Below are positions 19,401 to 28,602 of a stretch of 64,000 bases of DNA, piece by piece. The notes beneath the pieces were generated by a model. That model was not told the origin of the DNA. It saw only the letters and a program-made list of their open reading frames with translations, and made no database searches. The translations under genes and the position numbers were made by a program. This stretch comes from Aquincola tertiaricarbonis (lineage in GTDB: Bacteria; Pseudomonadota; Gammaproteobacteria; Burkholderiales; Burkholderiaceae_C), in NCBI RefSeq assembly GCF_023573145.1, contig NZ_CP097635.1:1922001-1986000 (forward strand). Direction: 5' to 3'. The first letter of the stretch is position 1. The number at the start of each line of letters is the position of its first letter.

Positions 19401-20233
19401 ATGGCAAGCTCGAGGCCAGTAACCGCGTGGTCATCAACCAGCTCACGTTCGGCGAACGGGTGGAAAGCCCAGACGCCACCAAGCTGCCGGTGTCGCTGGC
19501 CATTGCGCTGCTGAAGGACCGCAACGGCGTGATCGACCTCGACCTGCCGATCACCGGCTCGCTCAACGATCCGCAGTTCAGCGTGTTTGGCCTGGTGTTC
19601 AAGGTGCTCGGCAACCTGATCGTCAAGGCCGTGACCGCGCCGTTTTCGTTGCTCATGGGCGGCGGCAGCAGCGATGCCGCTTCGGTGGCTTTCGTGCCGG
19701 GCACCGAGCAGGTGACTACGGACGGCGAAACCTCGCTGGGCAAGGTGGCGCAGGCGCTGCTGGACCGTCCGGCCTTGACGCTGACGGTGCGCGGTGGCGC
19801 CGACGCGCAGGCCGAGCTGGACGCCATCCGCAGCGCCAAGCTGGAGGCGCAGCTGCTGGCGGCCCACCAGCGCCGCGCAGGCGTCGGCGCCACGCCGCCT
19901 GCGCCGCCCACCGCCGCGGAGCGCGAGGCTCTGCTGCGCCGCCTGTATGCCGACACCCGCCTGCCCGACAAGCCGCGCAATGTGTTGGGCCTGGCCAAGG
20001 AGCTGCCGCCGGCCGACATGGCTGCGCGCCTGAAGGCCGCCATGGTGGTAAGCGACGAAGAGGTGCGTGAACTGGCCGTGCGTCGGGGCATGGCGGTGCG
20101 GGACGCGCTGCTGACCAAGGGGCTGCCGGCGGAGCGGTTGTTCCTGGCGGCGCCGCAATGGCGGGCGGCCGCTTCCACGCCCGAGGCGCAGCCCCCGATG
20201 TCCGGCGCCCAGCTGGTGCTTTCCACCCGCTGA
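16412..20233 (+). CDS. AsmA-like/DUF748 envelope protein (about 1,273 aa)
   Basis: A very large single-pass protein. After a basic start an inner-membrane helix is present ([20 protein letters not shown]), followed by long repetitive beta-type segments rich in LQLxxxxLxW and LDLARWAPY patterns, as in the AsmA/TamB/DUF748 group thought to bridge the periplasm in lipid traffic. Conserved DUF748 blocks near the end include [29 protein letters not shown], given here in two pieces ([26 protein letters not shown]), then [10 protein letters not shown]. The start is taken as TTG at 16412, which has GGGAG about nine bases upstream and puts the helix near the terminus; an ATG at 16334 would add an unconvincing Arg-rich stretch. 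Function is inferred from family. Confidence 0.85.
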   Translation: MQTQQQHKPRRAHALRVLALSVIAVLVIWLLAWLAVPPLLKSQAEQRLGALLGRQVQVGELRFSPWALSLTVRDLRIAGAGGAADQLRIARLHANLSTSSVWQRAPVVEALEIEQPVLRLARLPGGGLDIDDVVARLRPAPDAPATEPARFALYNLQLTGGQVLVDDQVAGQQHAVRALQLGLPFLSNLPTDVQVQVEPRLAFELEGSRFDTGAQVQPFAATRQGQLRLQWQDLDLARWAPYLPASVPLRPAAGRLSASWLVSFQLPVDTKQPPQLAITGEATLQDLSLVPSAGAAPLLGWQRLQLSVARLQPLARQAALGDLRIDGLRLAVARDAQGRLNLQQLAGGAGSAPAASAAAQPAPLPWQFSLQSLTLADAAIDWQDATARPAARLALSDLQLKAGPLDSRPGATAPLQWSARLGPPGVAAPAETSGQGQAGPAAAQLAFELKGLQAGWLSGYLAQHLALPLQAKATVAGRLDWAAGDSPRLQAELDQLRIDDLRLGAGSGAPLAWRSLAVAQGRIDLMARRLQMGSLTLEQPQLSLRRGTDGVVGWSPSSLAIVTPREGAQSTGPAQRALSPQPGRRAAEAHNQAVASTGAAQATSGGDWQLALNALQVNGGRLQWADAAAPAPVALGLSDLRLTAAGLRWPSDGRTAPARVTLDTRIRDERPQAEGRRAPPPGRLNWQGQLRPQPLMASGQWRLDRLPAHALAPYVATGLQLVLAHADVGGQGRMAVEQRAAGFSVQADGDALLSDVQVQARSAEAGREGEDLLTWQSLKLAGLSVRSAPGEAPKVTVGEAALADFYSRLVITEQGRFNLRDVTAPSAPAAPTTASPAGAAPAEAGVSAPMGGAATASAAGADAPQGTEPSTAAAASPGPVIVIGRTRLTRGRIDFTDRFVKPNYSAALSELNGSLGTLRTDSPQMAPISLQGRVSGTGLLDISGELNPLAKPLALNIRARASDIELAALSPYSGRYAGYAIERGKLSMDVAYQVSPDGKLEASNRVVINQLTFGERVESPDATKLPVSLAIALLKDRNGVIDLDLPITGSLNDPQFSVFGLVFKVLGNLIVKAVTAPFSLLMGGGSSDAASVAFVPGTEQVTTDGETSLGKVAQALLDRPALTLTVRGGADAQAELDAIRSAKLEAQLLAAHQRRAGVGATPPAPPTAAEREALLRRLYADTRLPDKPRNVLGLAKELPPADMAARLKAAMVVSDEEVRELAVRRGMAVRDALLTKGLPAERLFLAAPQWRAAASTPEAQPPMSGAQLVLSTR

Positions 20234-20237
20234 CGGG

Positions 20238-20282
20238 GGTCGTTCACCCGGCTCGCGTAAGCTCGCGGGCCGCTGAACGACC
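20238..20282 (+). terminator. Hairpin between the DUF748 gene and msrA
   Basis: GGTCGTTCA (20238-20246) pairs with TGAACGACC (20274-20282), extended inside by CCCG (20247-20250) and CGGG (20266-20269). It begins five bases after the DUF748 stop. There is no T-tract. It could end the DUF748 transcript or form part of the msrA leader. Confidence 0.5.
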
Positions 20283-20326
20283 AACATGCCGATGCCGGAC
20301 GTTGGCGCCGGCCAGGAGTGCAAGAC

Positions 20327-20857
20327 ATGACGATCGAAACCATCACCCTCGGCGGGGGCTGCTTCTGGTGCACCGAGGCGGTGTACGAACAGGTCGACGG
20401 CGTGGTGTCGGTGGAATCCGGCTACACCAACGGCCATGTGGACCGACCCACCTACGAGCAGGTGTGCGGCGGCGACACCGGCCATGCCGAGGTGGTGCGT
20501 GTGCGCTTCGACAACGAGCGCATCTCGCTGCGCGAGATCCTGGAGATCTTCTTCGTCGTGCACGACCCGACGACGCTGAACCGCCAGGGCAATGACGTGG
20601 GCACCCAGTACCGCTCGGGCGTGTACTTCCACAGCCCGGAGCAGCAGGCCGTGGCGCGTGAGGTGATCGCCGAGGTGAACGAGGCCAGCGGTGGCCGCGT
20701 GGTCACGGAGCTGGTGCCCGAGCAGAACTACAGCCGGGCCGAGGACTACCACCAGCACTACTTCGCCAACCATCCTGGCGCGGGCTACTGCGCTTTCGTC
20801 GTTGCGCCCAAGGTGGAGAAGTTCCGCAAGACCTTCCGCCACCGCGTGAAGGGCTGA
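20327..20857 (+). CDS. msrA: Peptide methionine sulfoxide reductase MsrA
   Basis: A 176-residue repair enzyme reducing the S-epimer of methionine sulfoxide in proteins, using thioredoxin. The catalytic motif [12 protein letters not shown] is near the N-terminus; other hallmarks are [32 protein letters not shown] and [19 protein letters not shown], and ending with EDYHQHYF. The ATG at 20327 has AGGAG eight bases upstream and is preferred over GTG at 20318. Its TGA overlaps the next ATG (TGATG), so msrA and the downstream small gene are translationally coupled. Confidence 0.95.
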   Translation: MTIETITLGGGCFWCTEAVYEQVDGVVSVESGYTNGHVDRPTYEQVCGGDTGHAEVVRVRFDNERISLREILEIFFVVHDPTTLNRQGNDVGTQYRSGVYFHSPEQQAVAREVIAEVNEASGGRVVTELVPEQNYSRAEDYHQHYFANHPGAGYCAFVVAPKVEKFRKTFRHRVKG

Positions 20858-21243
20858 TGCAGCGCGGGCACCGCGCCCGCCCGTCCGGTGCCGCCGCCTG
20901 GCCGCGCCGGGCCTTGCTGTACCTGCTGTTGCCGCTGGCGCTGCTGGCGGCGCAGACGCTGGGCCTGTGGCACGGCGTGCTGCACCCGCACGCGGGCGGT
21001 GGTGCCACCCAACATGACCGGACTGTTGCGGCCGGCACCAGCCTCGCTCACCACGACGACGGCTCGGCGCTGTGCCGGCTGATCGATCACCTGGCCCATG
21101 CCGATGTGCTGCTGGCGGCGCCCATCGCCGCCTTGGTGGCACCCGCGCACGGCAGCCTGCCGGTCCATGCACCGACGGGCCTGGCGGCCAGCACCGCCTC
21201 ACCTTACGAAGCGCGCGGTCCGCCTGCCCCGTTGCAGGTCTGA
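20857..21243 (+). CDS. Small His-containing exported or membrane protein ahead of znuD (DUF2946-like?)
   Basis: A 128-residue protein with a basic N-terminus and a hydrophobic helix (ALLYLLLPLALLAAQTLGL), suggesting an uncleaved or cleaved signal. Histidines follow in WHGVLHPHAGG, TQHDR, LAHHDDG and DHLAHAD, a pattern compatible with metal binding. Small proteins of this type (DUF2946-like) often precede TonB-dependent metal receptors in Burkholderiales, and here the next gene is a ZnuD-type receptor 95 bases downstream. The ATG overlaps the msrA stop. A metal-related role is inferred from composition and context; the family name is tentative. Confidence 0.65.
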   Translation: MQRGHRARPSGAAAWPRRALLYLLLPLALLAAQTLGLWHGVLHPHAGGGATQHDRTVAAGTSLAHHDDGSALCRLIDHLAHADVLLAAPIAALVAPAHGSLPVHAPTGLAASTASPYEARGPPAPLQV

Positions 21244-21338
21244 CCGTGCCGGCCTGCAGCGCCGCCTTGGGCGGGCTGCGGCCTTTCTTCGTTCAGTCGC
21301 CGGCCGCACCGCAGCGTGGGCCGGCGCAAGGTGATTCC

Positions 21339-23414
21339 ATGCAAAAGCCCTTTCTCCAGACGCCGTTCGCCCCGGCGCAGCCTGCGCTGGCCATCGCGCT
21401 CGCATCCTGCTTCCTGACCCTTGGCCTGCCACAGGCGGCCGGCGCCCAGACCACGTCTGGCACCCCCACCAGCACCCCCACCAGCACCGCCACCGCCGCC
21501 AGCACGGTGGTGATCACCGGCAACCCGTTGGGCCGCGACACCCTGGCGCAGCCCGTCACCGTGCTGTCGGGCGACGGCCTGACGCTGCGGGGCGCTGGCA
21601 CCCTGGGCGAGACGCTGGACGGCTTGCCCGGCATCTCGGCCACCGGCTTCGGCCCGCAAAGCAGCCGGCCCATCATCCGCGGCCTGGACGGTGACCGCGT
21701 GCGCATGCTGGACAACGGCGGCGCGTCGGTCGATGCGTCCAACCTCAGCTTCGACCACGCGGTGACGCTGGACCCGCTGGTGGCCGAGCGGGTGGAAGTC
21801 GTCCGCGGCCCGGCGGCGCTGCTGTACGGCGGCAATGCCACCGGCGGCGTGGTCAACGTCATCGACAACCGCATTCCGCGGGTGGCGGCCGACGGCTTGT
21901 CGGGCCGTGCGGAGGTGCGCCTGGGTGGCGCCGCGCGTGAGAAGGCCGGCTCGGCGCTGCTGGAAGGCGGCGCCAACGGCTTCAACTGGCACGTCGACGT
22001 GGCCGGCCGCAACAGCGAAGACCTGCGCACGCCCCGCTTCAATGCGCCGACCGAAGACGGCGGCAGCGTCAGCACCCGGCACATCGCCAACTCCGACGGT
22101 CAAAGCCGCAGCGGCGCGGTGGGCGCCTCCTGGGCCGATGCCGACGGCTACATCGGCGCTTCGGTCGACCGCTACGAGAACGACTATGGCGTGACGGTGG
22201 AGCCCGACGTCACCATCCGCATGAACCGCGACCGCGTGGCCTTCGCGGGGGAGCGTCGGCGCCTGCCCGGCCCCTTCACGCAGGTGGAGTTCCAGGCCAG
22301 CCACACCCGCTACAAGCACGAGGAGGTGGAAGGCACCGGCGAGGTGGGCACCACCTTCCGCAGCACCGGCGACGACTTCCGGCTGCAGGCGCACCATGTG
22401 CCGCTGGGCCCGTTGAAGGGCGTGGTCGGCGTGCAGGCCGAGCAGCTCGACTTCTCGGCGCTGGGTGAAGAGGCCTTCGTGCCCAGCACCCGCACGCGCT
22501 CGACGGCGCTCTTCGTGCTGGAAGAGGCGCAGGCCGGCCCCGCCACGCTGACCGCGGGGCTGCGCTGGGAGCAGGTCAAGGTGAGCTCCGACGGCGACGC
22601 CAGCGACGCCGCCGAGCCGCGCTTCGGCGATGGCCAGGAGCGCAAGTTCACGCCCAAGAGTGCTTCACTGGGCGCCACCTTGCCGGTGGGCGGGGGCTGG
22701 TCGCTGTCGGCTTCGGTGGGCGCCACCGAGCGGGCGCCGGCCTACTACGAGCTGTACGCCAATGGCGTGCACGTGGCCACCGCCGCCTATGAGCGCGGCG
22801 ACCCCACGCTGGGCGTGGAACGCAGCCGCCACCTGGAGCTGGGCACCGAGTGGAAGCAGGATGAGCACCGCTTCAAGGCCAGCGTGTTCCAGACGCGCTT
22901 TTCGCGCTACATCGGGCTGGACGCCACCGGTAACGTGATCGACGACGTGCCCGAATACGCCTTCACCGCCGCACGGGCGCGCCTGCGCGGTCTGGAGCTG
23001 GAAGGCCGAACCCGGCTGCTGACCCGCCCCTGGACGTTGGACGCCGACGCGGCCGTGGACATGGTGCGTGGCGACAACCTGACCACCGGCGAGCCGCTGG
23101 CCCGGCTGGCGCCGGTGCGGGTGCGCGCCGGCCTCACCACCGCCAGCGGCCCGTGGCAGATCGGGGCGACGGTGGTGCATGCCGCGCGGCAGGACCGCGT
23201 GCCGGCCGCCGACGTGGCCACGCCTTCTTCCACGGTGCTGAACCTGTTCGCCACCTGGAAGATGCCGCTGCAGCAGGCCGATGCGCTGTGGTTCGTGCGG
23301 CTGGACAACGTGACCAACGAGCTGGCCTACAACGCCGCCGCCATCCGCACCGTGCGTGACTTGTCGCCGCTCGGGGCCCGGGCGCTGACCGCCGGCGTGC
23401 GTGTAGCCTTCTGA
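21339..23414 (+). CDS. znuD: TonB-dependent receptor, ZnuD type (outer-membrane zinc uptake)
   Basis: A 691-residue outer-membrane receptor. A signal peptide (to about residue 35, ending AAGAQ) precedes a TonB-box-like TVVITGNPLG. The plug shows LGETLDGLPGISATGFGP, RPIIRGLDGDRVRMLDNGG, ASNLSFDHAVTLDPL and VEVVRGPAALLYGGNATGG, the signature of the ZnuD subgroup. The barrel ends in an aromatic residue (AGVRVAF). AAGGTGA precedes the ATG at 21339, fixing the start within a longer frame. It would take up Zn2+ across the outer membrane, energised by TonB. No long His-rich loop like that of neisserial ZnuD is seen, so substrate remains an inference. Confidence 0.85.
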   Translation: MQKPFLQTPFAPAQPALAIALASCFLTLGLPQAAGAQTTSGTPTSTPTSTATAASTVVITGNPLGRDTLAQPVTVLSGDGLTLRGAGTLGETLDGLPGISATGFGPQSSRPIIRGLDGDRVRMLDNGGASVDASNLSFDHAVTLDPLVAERVEVVRGPAALLYGGNATGGVVNVIDNRIPRVAADGLSGRAEVRLGGAAREKAGSALLEGGANGFNWHVDVAGRNSEDLRTPRFNAPTEDGGSVSTRHIANSDGQSRSGAVGASWADADGYIGASVDRYENDYGVTVEPDVTIRMNRDRVAFAGERRRLPGPFTQVEFQASHTRYKHEEVEGTGEVGTTFRSTGDDFRLQAHHVPLGPLKGVVGVQAEQLDFSALGEEAFVPSTRTRSTALFVLEEAQAGPATLTAGLRWEQVKVSSDGDASDAAEPRFGDGQERKFTPKSASLGATLPVGGGWSLSASVGATERAPAYYELYANGVHVATAAYERGDPTLGVERSRHLELGTEWKQDEHRFKASVFQTRFSRYIGLDATGNVIDDVPEYAFTAARARLRGLELEGRTRLLTRPWTLDADAAVDMVRGDNLTTGEPLARLAPVRVRAGLTTASGPWQIGATVVHAARQDRVPAADVATPSSTVLNLFATWKMPLQQADALWFVRLDNVTNELAYNAAAIRTVRDLSPLGARALTAGVRVAF

Positions 23415-23480
23415 CCGCCCCCAAGGTCCGGGCTTCGCCCGGCCCGCCCCCCCGAGGGGGAGCAAGGAAGCTTGGGGCGG
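23415..23480. terminator. Three-armed hairpin cluster after znuD
   Basis: CCGCCCCCAAG (23415-23425) pairs with CTTGGGGCGG (23471-23480) with one bulge, enclosing two perfect hairpins: CCGGGC-TTC-GCCCGG (23428-23442) and CCCCC-GA-GGGGG (about 23449-23460). It sits between convergent znuD and pdxH. It is most likely a bidirectional terminator; the layered form also resembles repetitive extragenic palindromes. Confidence 0.6.
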
Positions 23481-23521
23481 CCCGGCGCTTCCTTGAGCCG
23501 ACGAAAGGGTGCTGGCGCGGG

Positions 23522-24163
23522 TCAGGGCGCCAGCCGTTCGCGCACCCAGGTGCCGGCTTCGTCCAGCCGGTAATGCAGCCGATCGTGCAGCCGGCTCTTG
23601 CGGCCCTGCCAGAACTCCCACTGGTCGGGCACCAGCCGGTAGCCGCCCCAGTGCGGTGGCCGTGGCGGGTTCAGCGCGTAACGTGCGCCGAACTTGGCTG
23701 CATTGGCCACCAACGTGGCGCGAGACGGGATGACCTGGCTCTGCGGCGAGGCCCAGGCGCCGATGCGTGAATCCAGCGGCCGCGAGCTGAAGTAGGCGTC
23801 GGACTCGGCGTCGTCCACCTTCTGCACCCGGCCTTCGATGCGCACCACCCGTTCCAGCTCCACCCAGTGGAACTGCAGCGCGGCAAAGGGGTGCGCGGCC
23901 AGTTCGTGGCCCTTGCGGCTGTCGTAGTTGGTGTACCAGACCAGGCCGCGCGCATCACAGCCCTTGAGCAGCACCACGCGGGTGGAAGGCCGGCCGCCTT
24001 CGCCCACCGTGGCCAGCGTCATCGCCGACGCCTCCGGCACCTGGGCGTTCAGCGCCTGTTGCAGCCACGACTCGAACTGCTTGCGCGGGTCGGCGTCCGA
24101 GGCGGTCTCGTCCAGCTCGGCCCGCTCATAACTCTTGCGAAGGTCTGCCAGTGAAATGTCCAT
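23522..24163 (-). CDS. pdxH: Pyridoxamine/pyridoxine 5'-phosphate oxidase
   Basis: A 213-residue FMN enzyme making pyridoxal 5'-phosphate. Landmarks are [22 protein letters not shown], given here as its two halves around [10 protein letters not shown], then [52 protein letters not shown] and the C-terminal [17 protein letters not shown] with RLHDRLHY. The start [13 protein letters not shown] at 24163 is the family's usual N-terminus; a longer frame to 24205 adds an unrelated leader. It is convergent with znuD. Confidence 0.95.
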   Translation of the reverse strand: MDISLADLRKSYERAELDETASDADPRKQFESWLQQALNAQVPEASAMTLATVGEGGRPSTRVVLLKGCDARGLVWYTNYDSRKGHELAAHPFAALQFHWVELERVVRIEGRVQKVDDAESDAYFSSRPLDSRIGAWASPQSQVIPSRATLVANAAKFGARYALNPPRPPHWGGYRLVPDQWEFWQGRKSRLHDRLHYRLDEAGTWVRERLAP

Positions 24164-24334
24164 CGCGCCAGCATAGCGCCGGCCGCAAAGCAAGTCCCTG
24201 ACCACCCGGCATTTGCGCTTACGGGGTGGGCCCTACGTAGCACCCCCACTACCTGAGTGGGCGGTACGGTCCCATCCTTGCTATACCGCGCTGCAGCAAT
24301 TCCGCGCCGCGGAGGAGGAAGGGAGGGTTGCACC

Positions 24335-24952
24335 ATGGGGTCGCAACCGACAGTGATCGTATTGGCCGCGGGGCGGGGCAGCCGCTTCCAGGGCCCGCAG
24401 CACAAGCTGGCGCAGCCGTTCGAGGGTGGCGCGCCGGTGCTGGTGTGCACGCTGCGGCGTGCCGTGGCCACGCAGATGAAAGTGGTGGTGGTCACCACCG
24501 CCGCGCTGGAGCCGCTGGCCCGCTCGGTGGTGGCCAGCCGCGACGTGGTGGTGCTGCCGCCGGCCGACAGCATGCCGGGCCTGGGCATGGGCAGCTCCAT
24601 CGCCGCGGGCGTGGAGGCCCGGCCCCACGCACCCGGCTGGTTGATGCTGCCCGGCGACATGCCGCTGGTGCGCCCCGCCACGCTCAGCGCGGTGGCGTCG
24701 GCGCTGCAGCTGCACCCGGTGGCCTATGCCCAGCACGCCGGCCGCCGCGGGCACCCGGTGGGCTTTTCGGCCGAACTGTTCACCGACCTGGTGATGCTGC
24801 AGGGCGACGAGGGCGCGCGGCGCCTGGTGGCGCGCTACCCGTCGCAGGCGGTGGTCGTCGACGACCCGGGCGCCTTGATCGACCTGGACACGGTGGAGGA
24901 CTTCGCGGCTGCCCGGCAGCACCAGCAGCAGCACGCGGTCGCGGGTCGGTGA
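24335..24952 (+). CDS. MobA/MocA-like nucleotidyltransferase
   Basis: A 205-residue GT-A-fold nucleotidyltransferase. Seen: VIVLAAGRGSRFQGPQHKLAQPF with the P-loop-like GxGxR-HK signature, SMPGLGMGSSIAAGV, LMLPGDMPLVRP with the metal-binding GD, and GRRGHPVGFSAEL. These match the MocA subgroup, which makes molybdopterin cytosine dinucleotide for xanthine-dehydrogenase-type enzymes. No molybdoenzyme lies nearby, so the acceptor is uncertain and no gene symbol is given. A very strong purine tract (GGAGGAGGAAGGGAGG) precedes the ATG. It is convergent with the next gene, the two stop codons abutting. Confidence 0.82.
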   Translation: MGSQPTVIVLAAGRGSRFQGPQHKLAQPFEGGAPVLVCTLRRAVATQMKVVVVTTAALEPLARSVVASRDVVVLPPADSMPGLGMGSSIAAGVEARPHAPGWLMLPGDMPLVRPATLSAVASALQLHPVAYAQHAGRRGHPVGFSAELFTDLVMLQGDEGARRLVARYPSQAVVVDDPGALIDLDTVEDFAAARQHQQQHAVAGR

Positions 24953-25627
24953 TCAGGCCAGCTTGTGCTGGCGCGCCAGTGCCATCAGCCGGCGCACTTC
25001 ATGGTCCGTCATGCCGCGCTCTTCCAGGCAGCGGGCCGTCTCGCACAGGTATTCCAGCGTGGTGCCGAATTGCCCGCGCGCCATCCGCAGGATCTGCAGC
25101 ATCTCCTCGTCGCTGAGGTGGCCCGTGTAGTTGGGGCTGCGCCGGCTGAGGGTGAAGGTGAGGGCGGTGACCCGACCCTGCGGCGTCTGGCAGGGCAGCC
25201 AGCGGGGGTCGTACACGCCGGTGATCATCTCGCGCGCCCACAGGCGCTCCAGCTCGCTGTCGGCCCGCTCACGCGCGACGCGGTACACCATGCCGCGGCA
25301 GGAGCCGCCGGGCATCAGCGCGAACACCAGGCCGGGGTTGTCCGGCGTTCCGCGGTTGACGCGCGACCGCATGCGCAGCGCCCGGTGCCAGCCGCGCACC
25401 AGGCCGGGCCGGTGCTCGTCGGCATGGAATTCGGGCCGCCAGATCAGCGAGGCATAACCGAACACCCACAGATCTTCAGCCGGCGCCCACTGGCGGCGGA
25501 TGTGCTGCAGCATCAGCTTCGGATCGCGGCCGGCGGCCGGCAGGCACTGCGGCGCGGCGGGCGCCGCGGTGGGCTCGGCATCGCTGCCGGGCGCAGGGAT
25601 TTGCGGAGCGTGTCGGGGATCGTCCAT
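24953..25627 (-). CDS. chaC: ChaC-like gamma-glutamylcyclotransferase
   Basis: A 224-residue protein of the ChaC family, which in characterised members degrades glutathione to 5-oxoproline and Cys-Gly. The family start is LWVFGYASLIWRPEF, followed by VRGWHRALRMRS and the catalytic-Glu region GMVYRVARERADSELERLWAREM, given in part. It ends in a helical GMTDHEVRRLMALARQHKL. The N-terminal 55 residues are Ala/Pro-rich and low-complexity. The ATG at 25627 is chosen because the continuous upstream frame is antisense to edd. It is divergent from edd. Confidence 0.87.
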   Translation of the reverse strand: MDDPRHAPQIPAPGSDAEPTAAPAAPQCLPAAGRDPKLMLQHIRRQWAPAEDLWVFGYASLIWRPEFHADEHRPGLVRGWHRALRMRSRVNRGTPDNPGLVFALMPGGSCRGMVYRVARERADSELERLWAREMITGVYDPRWLPCQTPQGRVTALTFTLSRRSPNYTGHLSDEEMLQILRMARGQFGTTLEYLCETARCLEERGMTDHEVRRLMALARQHKLA

Positions 25628-25676
25628 GACAGGGCGTGATGATGACAGAGCCGAAACATCGACAAACCATCTTGAT

Positions 25677-25721
25677 TTGACGATGTAACCTTGTTTCGTG
25701 AAAATCAAGTATCGAGTTACA
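25677..25721 (+). promoter_or_regulatory. Candidate promoter and operator of edd-eda
   Basis: An AT-rich stretch 12-56 bases upstream of edd has TTGACG (25677-25682) and GAAAAT (25700-25705) at 17-base spacing, a weak sigma70 match. Overlapping it is an inverted repeat: TGTAAC (25684-25689) and GTTACA (25716-25721), with a second inner pair CTTG (25690-25693) and CAAG (25706-25709). The outer half-sites resemble TGTAA/TTACA arms of HexR-type operators, but the spacing is far longer than in known HexR sites. Confidence 0.45.
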
Positions 25722-25732
25722 GAGGCGCCGCC

Positions 25733-27547
25733 ATGAAACCAGCCATCGCCAGCATCACGGATCGCATCCGGGAACGCAGCCACGCCACCCGCTCGGCGTA
25801 CCTCTCGCGGGTCGAGAAGCTCATCAACCGGCCCCGCGGCAGTGATCGCATGGGCTGTGCCAACGTGGCGCACGCCTTTGCCGCGTTGCCCGCCAACGAC
25901 AAGCTGCGTGTGGTGGCCGAGCGGGCGCCCAACATCGGCGTGGTCACGGCCTACAACGACATGCTGTCGGCCCACCAGCCGTACGAGGGCTTTCCGGCCA
26001 TCCTGCGCGACGAGGCGCATCGCCAGGGCGCCACGCTGCAGGTGGCCGGCGGCGTGCCCGCCATGTGCGACGGCGTCACCCAGGGCCTGCCGGGCATGGA
26101 GATGAGCCTGTTCTCGCGCGACACCATCGCGATGAGCACCGCCATCGCCCTCAGCCACGACGTGTTCGATGGCGCCCTGCTGCTGGGCGTGTGCGACAAG
26201 ATCGTGCCCGGGCTGCTGATCGGCGCGCTGCACTTCGGGCACCTGCCCTGCGTGTTCGTGCCGGCCGGCCCGATGAGCACCGGGCTGTCCAACAACGAGA
26301 AGTCCAAGGTGCGCGAGAAGTTCGCGCAGGGTCAGGTGGGCCGCGACGAGTTGCTGGCCGCCGAATCGGCCGCCTACCACGGCCCCGGCACCTGCACCTT
26401 CTACGGCACCGCCAACAGCAACCAGATGCTGCTGGAATCGATGGGCCTGCACGTGCCGGGCTCGGCCTTCGTGCACCCGCATGCCACGCTGCGCGAGGCG
26501 CTCACGCGTGAAGCGCTGCGCCGCGTGCTGGCCATCGGCAAGGGCGCCAATTTCCAGCCCATCGGCAAGCTGGTCGATGAACGCACCATCGTCAACGCCA
26601 TGGTGGCGCTGCTGGCCACCGGTGGCTCCACCAACCACCTGATCCACTGGGTGGCCGTGGCCCGCGCCGCCGGCATCCTGATCGACTGGACCGACTTCTC
26701 CGACCTGTCGGCCAATGTGCCGCTGCTGTCGCGCGTGTACCCCAACGGCTCGGCCGACGTGAACCAGTTCCAGGCCGCGGGCGGCCCCAGCTTCGTGCTG
26801 CGTGAGCTGCTGGCCGCCGGCTGCCTGCACCCCGACGTGGCCACCATCGCCAGCGGCGGCATGGCCGCCTATGGCGAGGTGCCCACGCTGGAAGGAGAGC
26901 GCCTGGTGTGGCAGCGCCTGCCTGCGCAAAGCCAGGACGAATCGGTGGTGCGCCTGGCCTCGGCGCCTTTCAGCGAGACCGGCGGCCTGAAACTGCTGAC
27001 CGGCAAGCTGGGCCGCGCGGTGATCAAGGTGTCGGCCGTGCCAAAAGACCGCCATGTGGTGGAGGCGCCGGCCCGCGTGTTCGAGAGCCAGGAAGCGCTG
27101 CAGGCCGCCTTCAAGGCCGGCGAGCTGGAACGCGACTTCGTGGCCGTGGTGCGCTTCCAGGGCCCGAACGCCAACGGCATGCCCGAGCTGCACAAGCTGA
27201 CGCCGCCGCTGGGCGTGCTGCAGGGCAAGGGCTTCAAGGTGGCGCTGGTGACCGACGGCCGCATGAGCGGTGCTTCGGGCAAGGTGCCGGCGGCCATTCA
27301 CGTCAGCCCCGAGGCGCTGGCCGGCGGTCCGCTGGCCAAGGTGGTGGACGGCGACATCATCCGGCTGGACGCGGTGAACGGCGTGCTGGACGTGCTGGTC
27401 GACGACGCCACCTGGGCCGCCCGCCCGGTGGCCACCATCCGGCCCGAGGCGGCTGAAGACAACGCGCATGGCCTGGGCCGCGAGCTGTTCGCGGGCATGC
27501 GCAAGAACGCGGTCAGCGCCGAAGAAGGCGCCTGCACCTGGCTTTGA
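25733..27547 (+). CDS. edd: 6-phosphogluconate dehydratase
   Basis: A 604-residue [Fe-S] dehydratase of the IlvD/Edd family; first Entner-Doudoroff enzyme, making 2-keto-3-deoxy-6-phosphogluconate. Family landmarks include [41 protein letters not shown] (in part), [32 protein letters not shown] and [19 protein letters not shown]. Cysteines in PAMCDGV, GVCDK and GTCTF are the expected cluster ligands. The ATG at 25733 has AGAGG upstream and gives a normal length; the frame extends to 25691 but with no ribosome site. eda follows 11 bases on. Confidence 0.97.
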   Translation: MKPAIASITDRIRERSHATRSAYLSRVEKLINRPRGSDRMGCANVAHAFAALPANDKLRVVAERAPNIGVVTAYNDMLSAHQPYEGFPAILRDEAHRQGATLQVAGGVPAMCDGVTQGLPGMEMSLFSRDTIAMSTAIALSHDVFDGALLLGVCDKIVPGLLIGALHFGHLPCVFVPAGPMSTGLSNNEKSKVREKFAQGQVGRDELLAAESAAYHGPGTCTFYGTANSNQMLLESMGLHVPGSAFVHPHATLREALTREALRRVLAIGKGANFQPIGKLVDERTIVNAMVALLATGGSTNHLIHWVAVARAAGILIDWTDFSDLSANVPLLSRVYPNGSADVNQFQAAGGPSFVLRELLAAGCLHPDVATIASGGMAAYGEVPTLEGERLVWQRLPAQSQDESVVRLASAPFSETGGLKLLTGKLGRAVIKVSAVPKDRHVVEAPARVFESQEALQAAFKAGELERDFVAVVRFQGPNANGMPELHKLTPPLGVLQGKGFKVALVTDGRMSGASGKVPAAIHVSPEALAGGPLAKVVDGDIIRLDAVNGVLDVLVDDATWAARPVATIRPEAAEDNAHGLGRELFAGMRKNAVSAEEGACTWL

Positions 27548-27558
27548 CAAGGACCTTC

Positions 27559-28185
27559 ATGAACAACACCCTCGACCTCGTTTCTTATGGCCCGGTGATC
27601 CCGGTCATCGTGCTGCAGCGCGTGGAAGACGCCGTGCCGCTGGCCGAAGCCCTGGTGGCTGGCGGCGTGCGCGTGCTGGAAGTGACGATGCGCACGCCGG
27701 TGGCGCTGCAGTGCATCGAGGCCATCGCCAAGGCCGTGCCCGATGCCATCGTCGGCGCCGGCACCATCCGCTCGGCGGCCGATGCGCAGGCGGCCAAGAA
27801 CGCCGGCTCGGTGTTCGGCGTCAGCCCGGGCTACACCAGCGAGGTGGGTCGTGCCTGCCAGGCCGCGGGCCTGCCGCTGCTGCCCGGCGTGGCCACCGCC
27901 AGCGAAGTGATGGCGGCCCAGGCCGACGGCCTGCAGTTCCTGAAGTTCTTCCCGGCCATGCAGGCCGGCGGCATCCCGATGCTGAAGGCCCTGGCCGGCC
28001 CGTTCCCGGACGTGGTGTTCTGCCCCACCGGCGGCATCAGCCTGCAGACGGCACCCGACTTCCTGGCGCTGCCCAACGTGAAGGTGTGCGGCGGCTCGTG
28101 GTTGACGCCGGCCGATGCGGTGGAAGCGGGCGACTGGGGTCGCATCACCCAGCTGGCAAAGGGTGCGACCTCGCTACGAGGCTGA
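27559..28185 (+). CDS. eda: 2-keto-3-deoxy-6-phosphogluconate aldolase
   Basis: A 208-residue class I aldolase splitting KDPG to pyruvate and glyceraldehyde 3-phosphate. Landmarks: [74 protein letters not shown] with the Schiff-base lysine, and [18 protein letters not shown]. Length is normal. It is translated from the ATG 11 bases after edd with AAGGA upstream, so the pair is an operon completing the Entner-Doudoroff branch that can use gluconate derived from the periplasmic glucose dehydrogenase at 37.6 kb. Confidence 0.97.
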   Translation: MNNTLDLVSYGPVIPVIVLQRVEDAVPLAEALVAGGVRVLEVTMRTPVALQCIEAIAKAVPDAIVGAGTIRSAADAQAAKNAGSVFGVSPGYTSEVGRACQAAGLPLLPGVATASEVMAAQADGLQFLKFFPAMQAGGIPMLKALAGPFPDVVFCPTGGISLQTAPDFLALPNVKVCGGSWLTPADAVEAGDWGRITQLAKGATSLRG

Positions 28186-28203
28186 ACACCCTTCAGGCGT
28201 CTG

Positions 28204-28602
28204 TCAGACCCCGCCCTGGATCAGCTCGACCTTGTAGCCGTCCGGGTCGGTGACGAAGGCGATGATGGTGCTGCCGCCCTTGACCGGGCCGGCTTCCCGC
28301 GTGACGGCGCCGCCCAGGGCGGCGGCCTTCTCGCGCACCGCGTCGCACATCGCATAGGCATCGTCCACGCCCAGCGCGATGTGGCCGTAGGCGGTGCCCA
28401 GCTCGTACTGGTCGGTGCCGTAGTTGTAGGTCAGCTCCAGCTCGGCATGTTCCGGGTTGGGGCCATAGCCCAGGTAGGCCAGGTCGTATTGCTGCTCGGG
28501 CCGCTGCACGGTGCGCAGCAGCTTCATGCCCAGGGCCTGGGTGTAGAAGTCGATCGAGCGCTGCATGTTGCCCACACGCAGCATCGTATGTAGAAGTCTC
28601 AT
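28204..28602 (-). CDS. gloA: Lactoylglutathione lyase (glyoxalase I)
   Basis: A 132-residue metalloenzyme converting the methylglyoxal-glutathione adduct to S-lactoylglutathione. It has the canonical start [20 protein letters not shown], the metal His and Glu residues in [23 protein letters not shown] and YKVELIQ, and the GloA-typical [13 protein letters not shown] block. Length matches the Ni-type bacterial enzyme. The ATG overlaps the upstream thioesterase stop by four bases (ATGA), so it is the second gene of a two-gene unit. Confidence 0.96.
   Translation of the reverse strand: MRLLHTMLRVGNMQRSIDFYTQALGMKLLRTVQRPEQQYDLAYLGYGPNPEHAELELTYNYGTDQYELGTAYGHIALGVDDAYAMCDAVREKAAALGGAVTREAGPVKGGSTIIAFVTDPDGYKVELIQGGV

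Noticed and set aside
19037..21202. 721-codon minus-strand frame opposite the DUF748 gene, msrA and the small gene
   Set aside because: No motif and antisense to three recognisable genes.
24953..27550. 865-codon minus-strand frame through edd and the ChaC-like gene
   Set aside because: Only its last 224 codons (ChaC) carry a domain; the rest is antisense to edd, so the start at 25627 was used.
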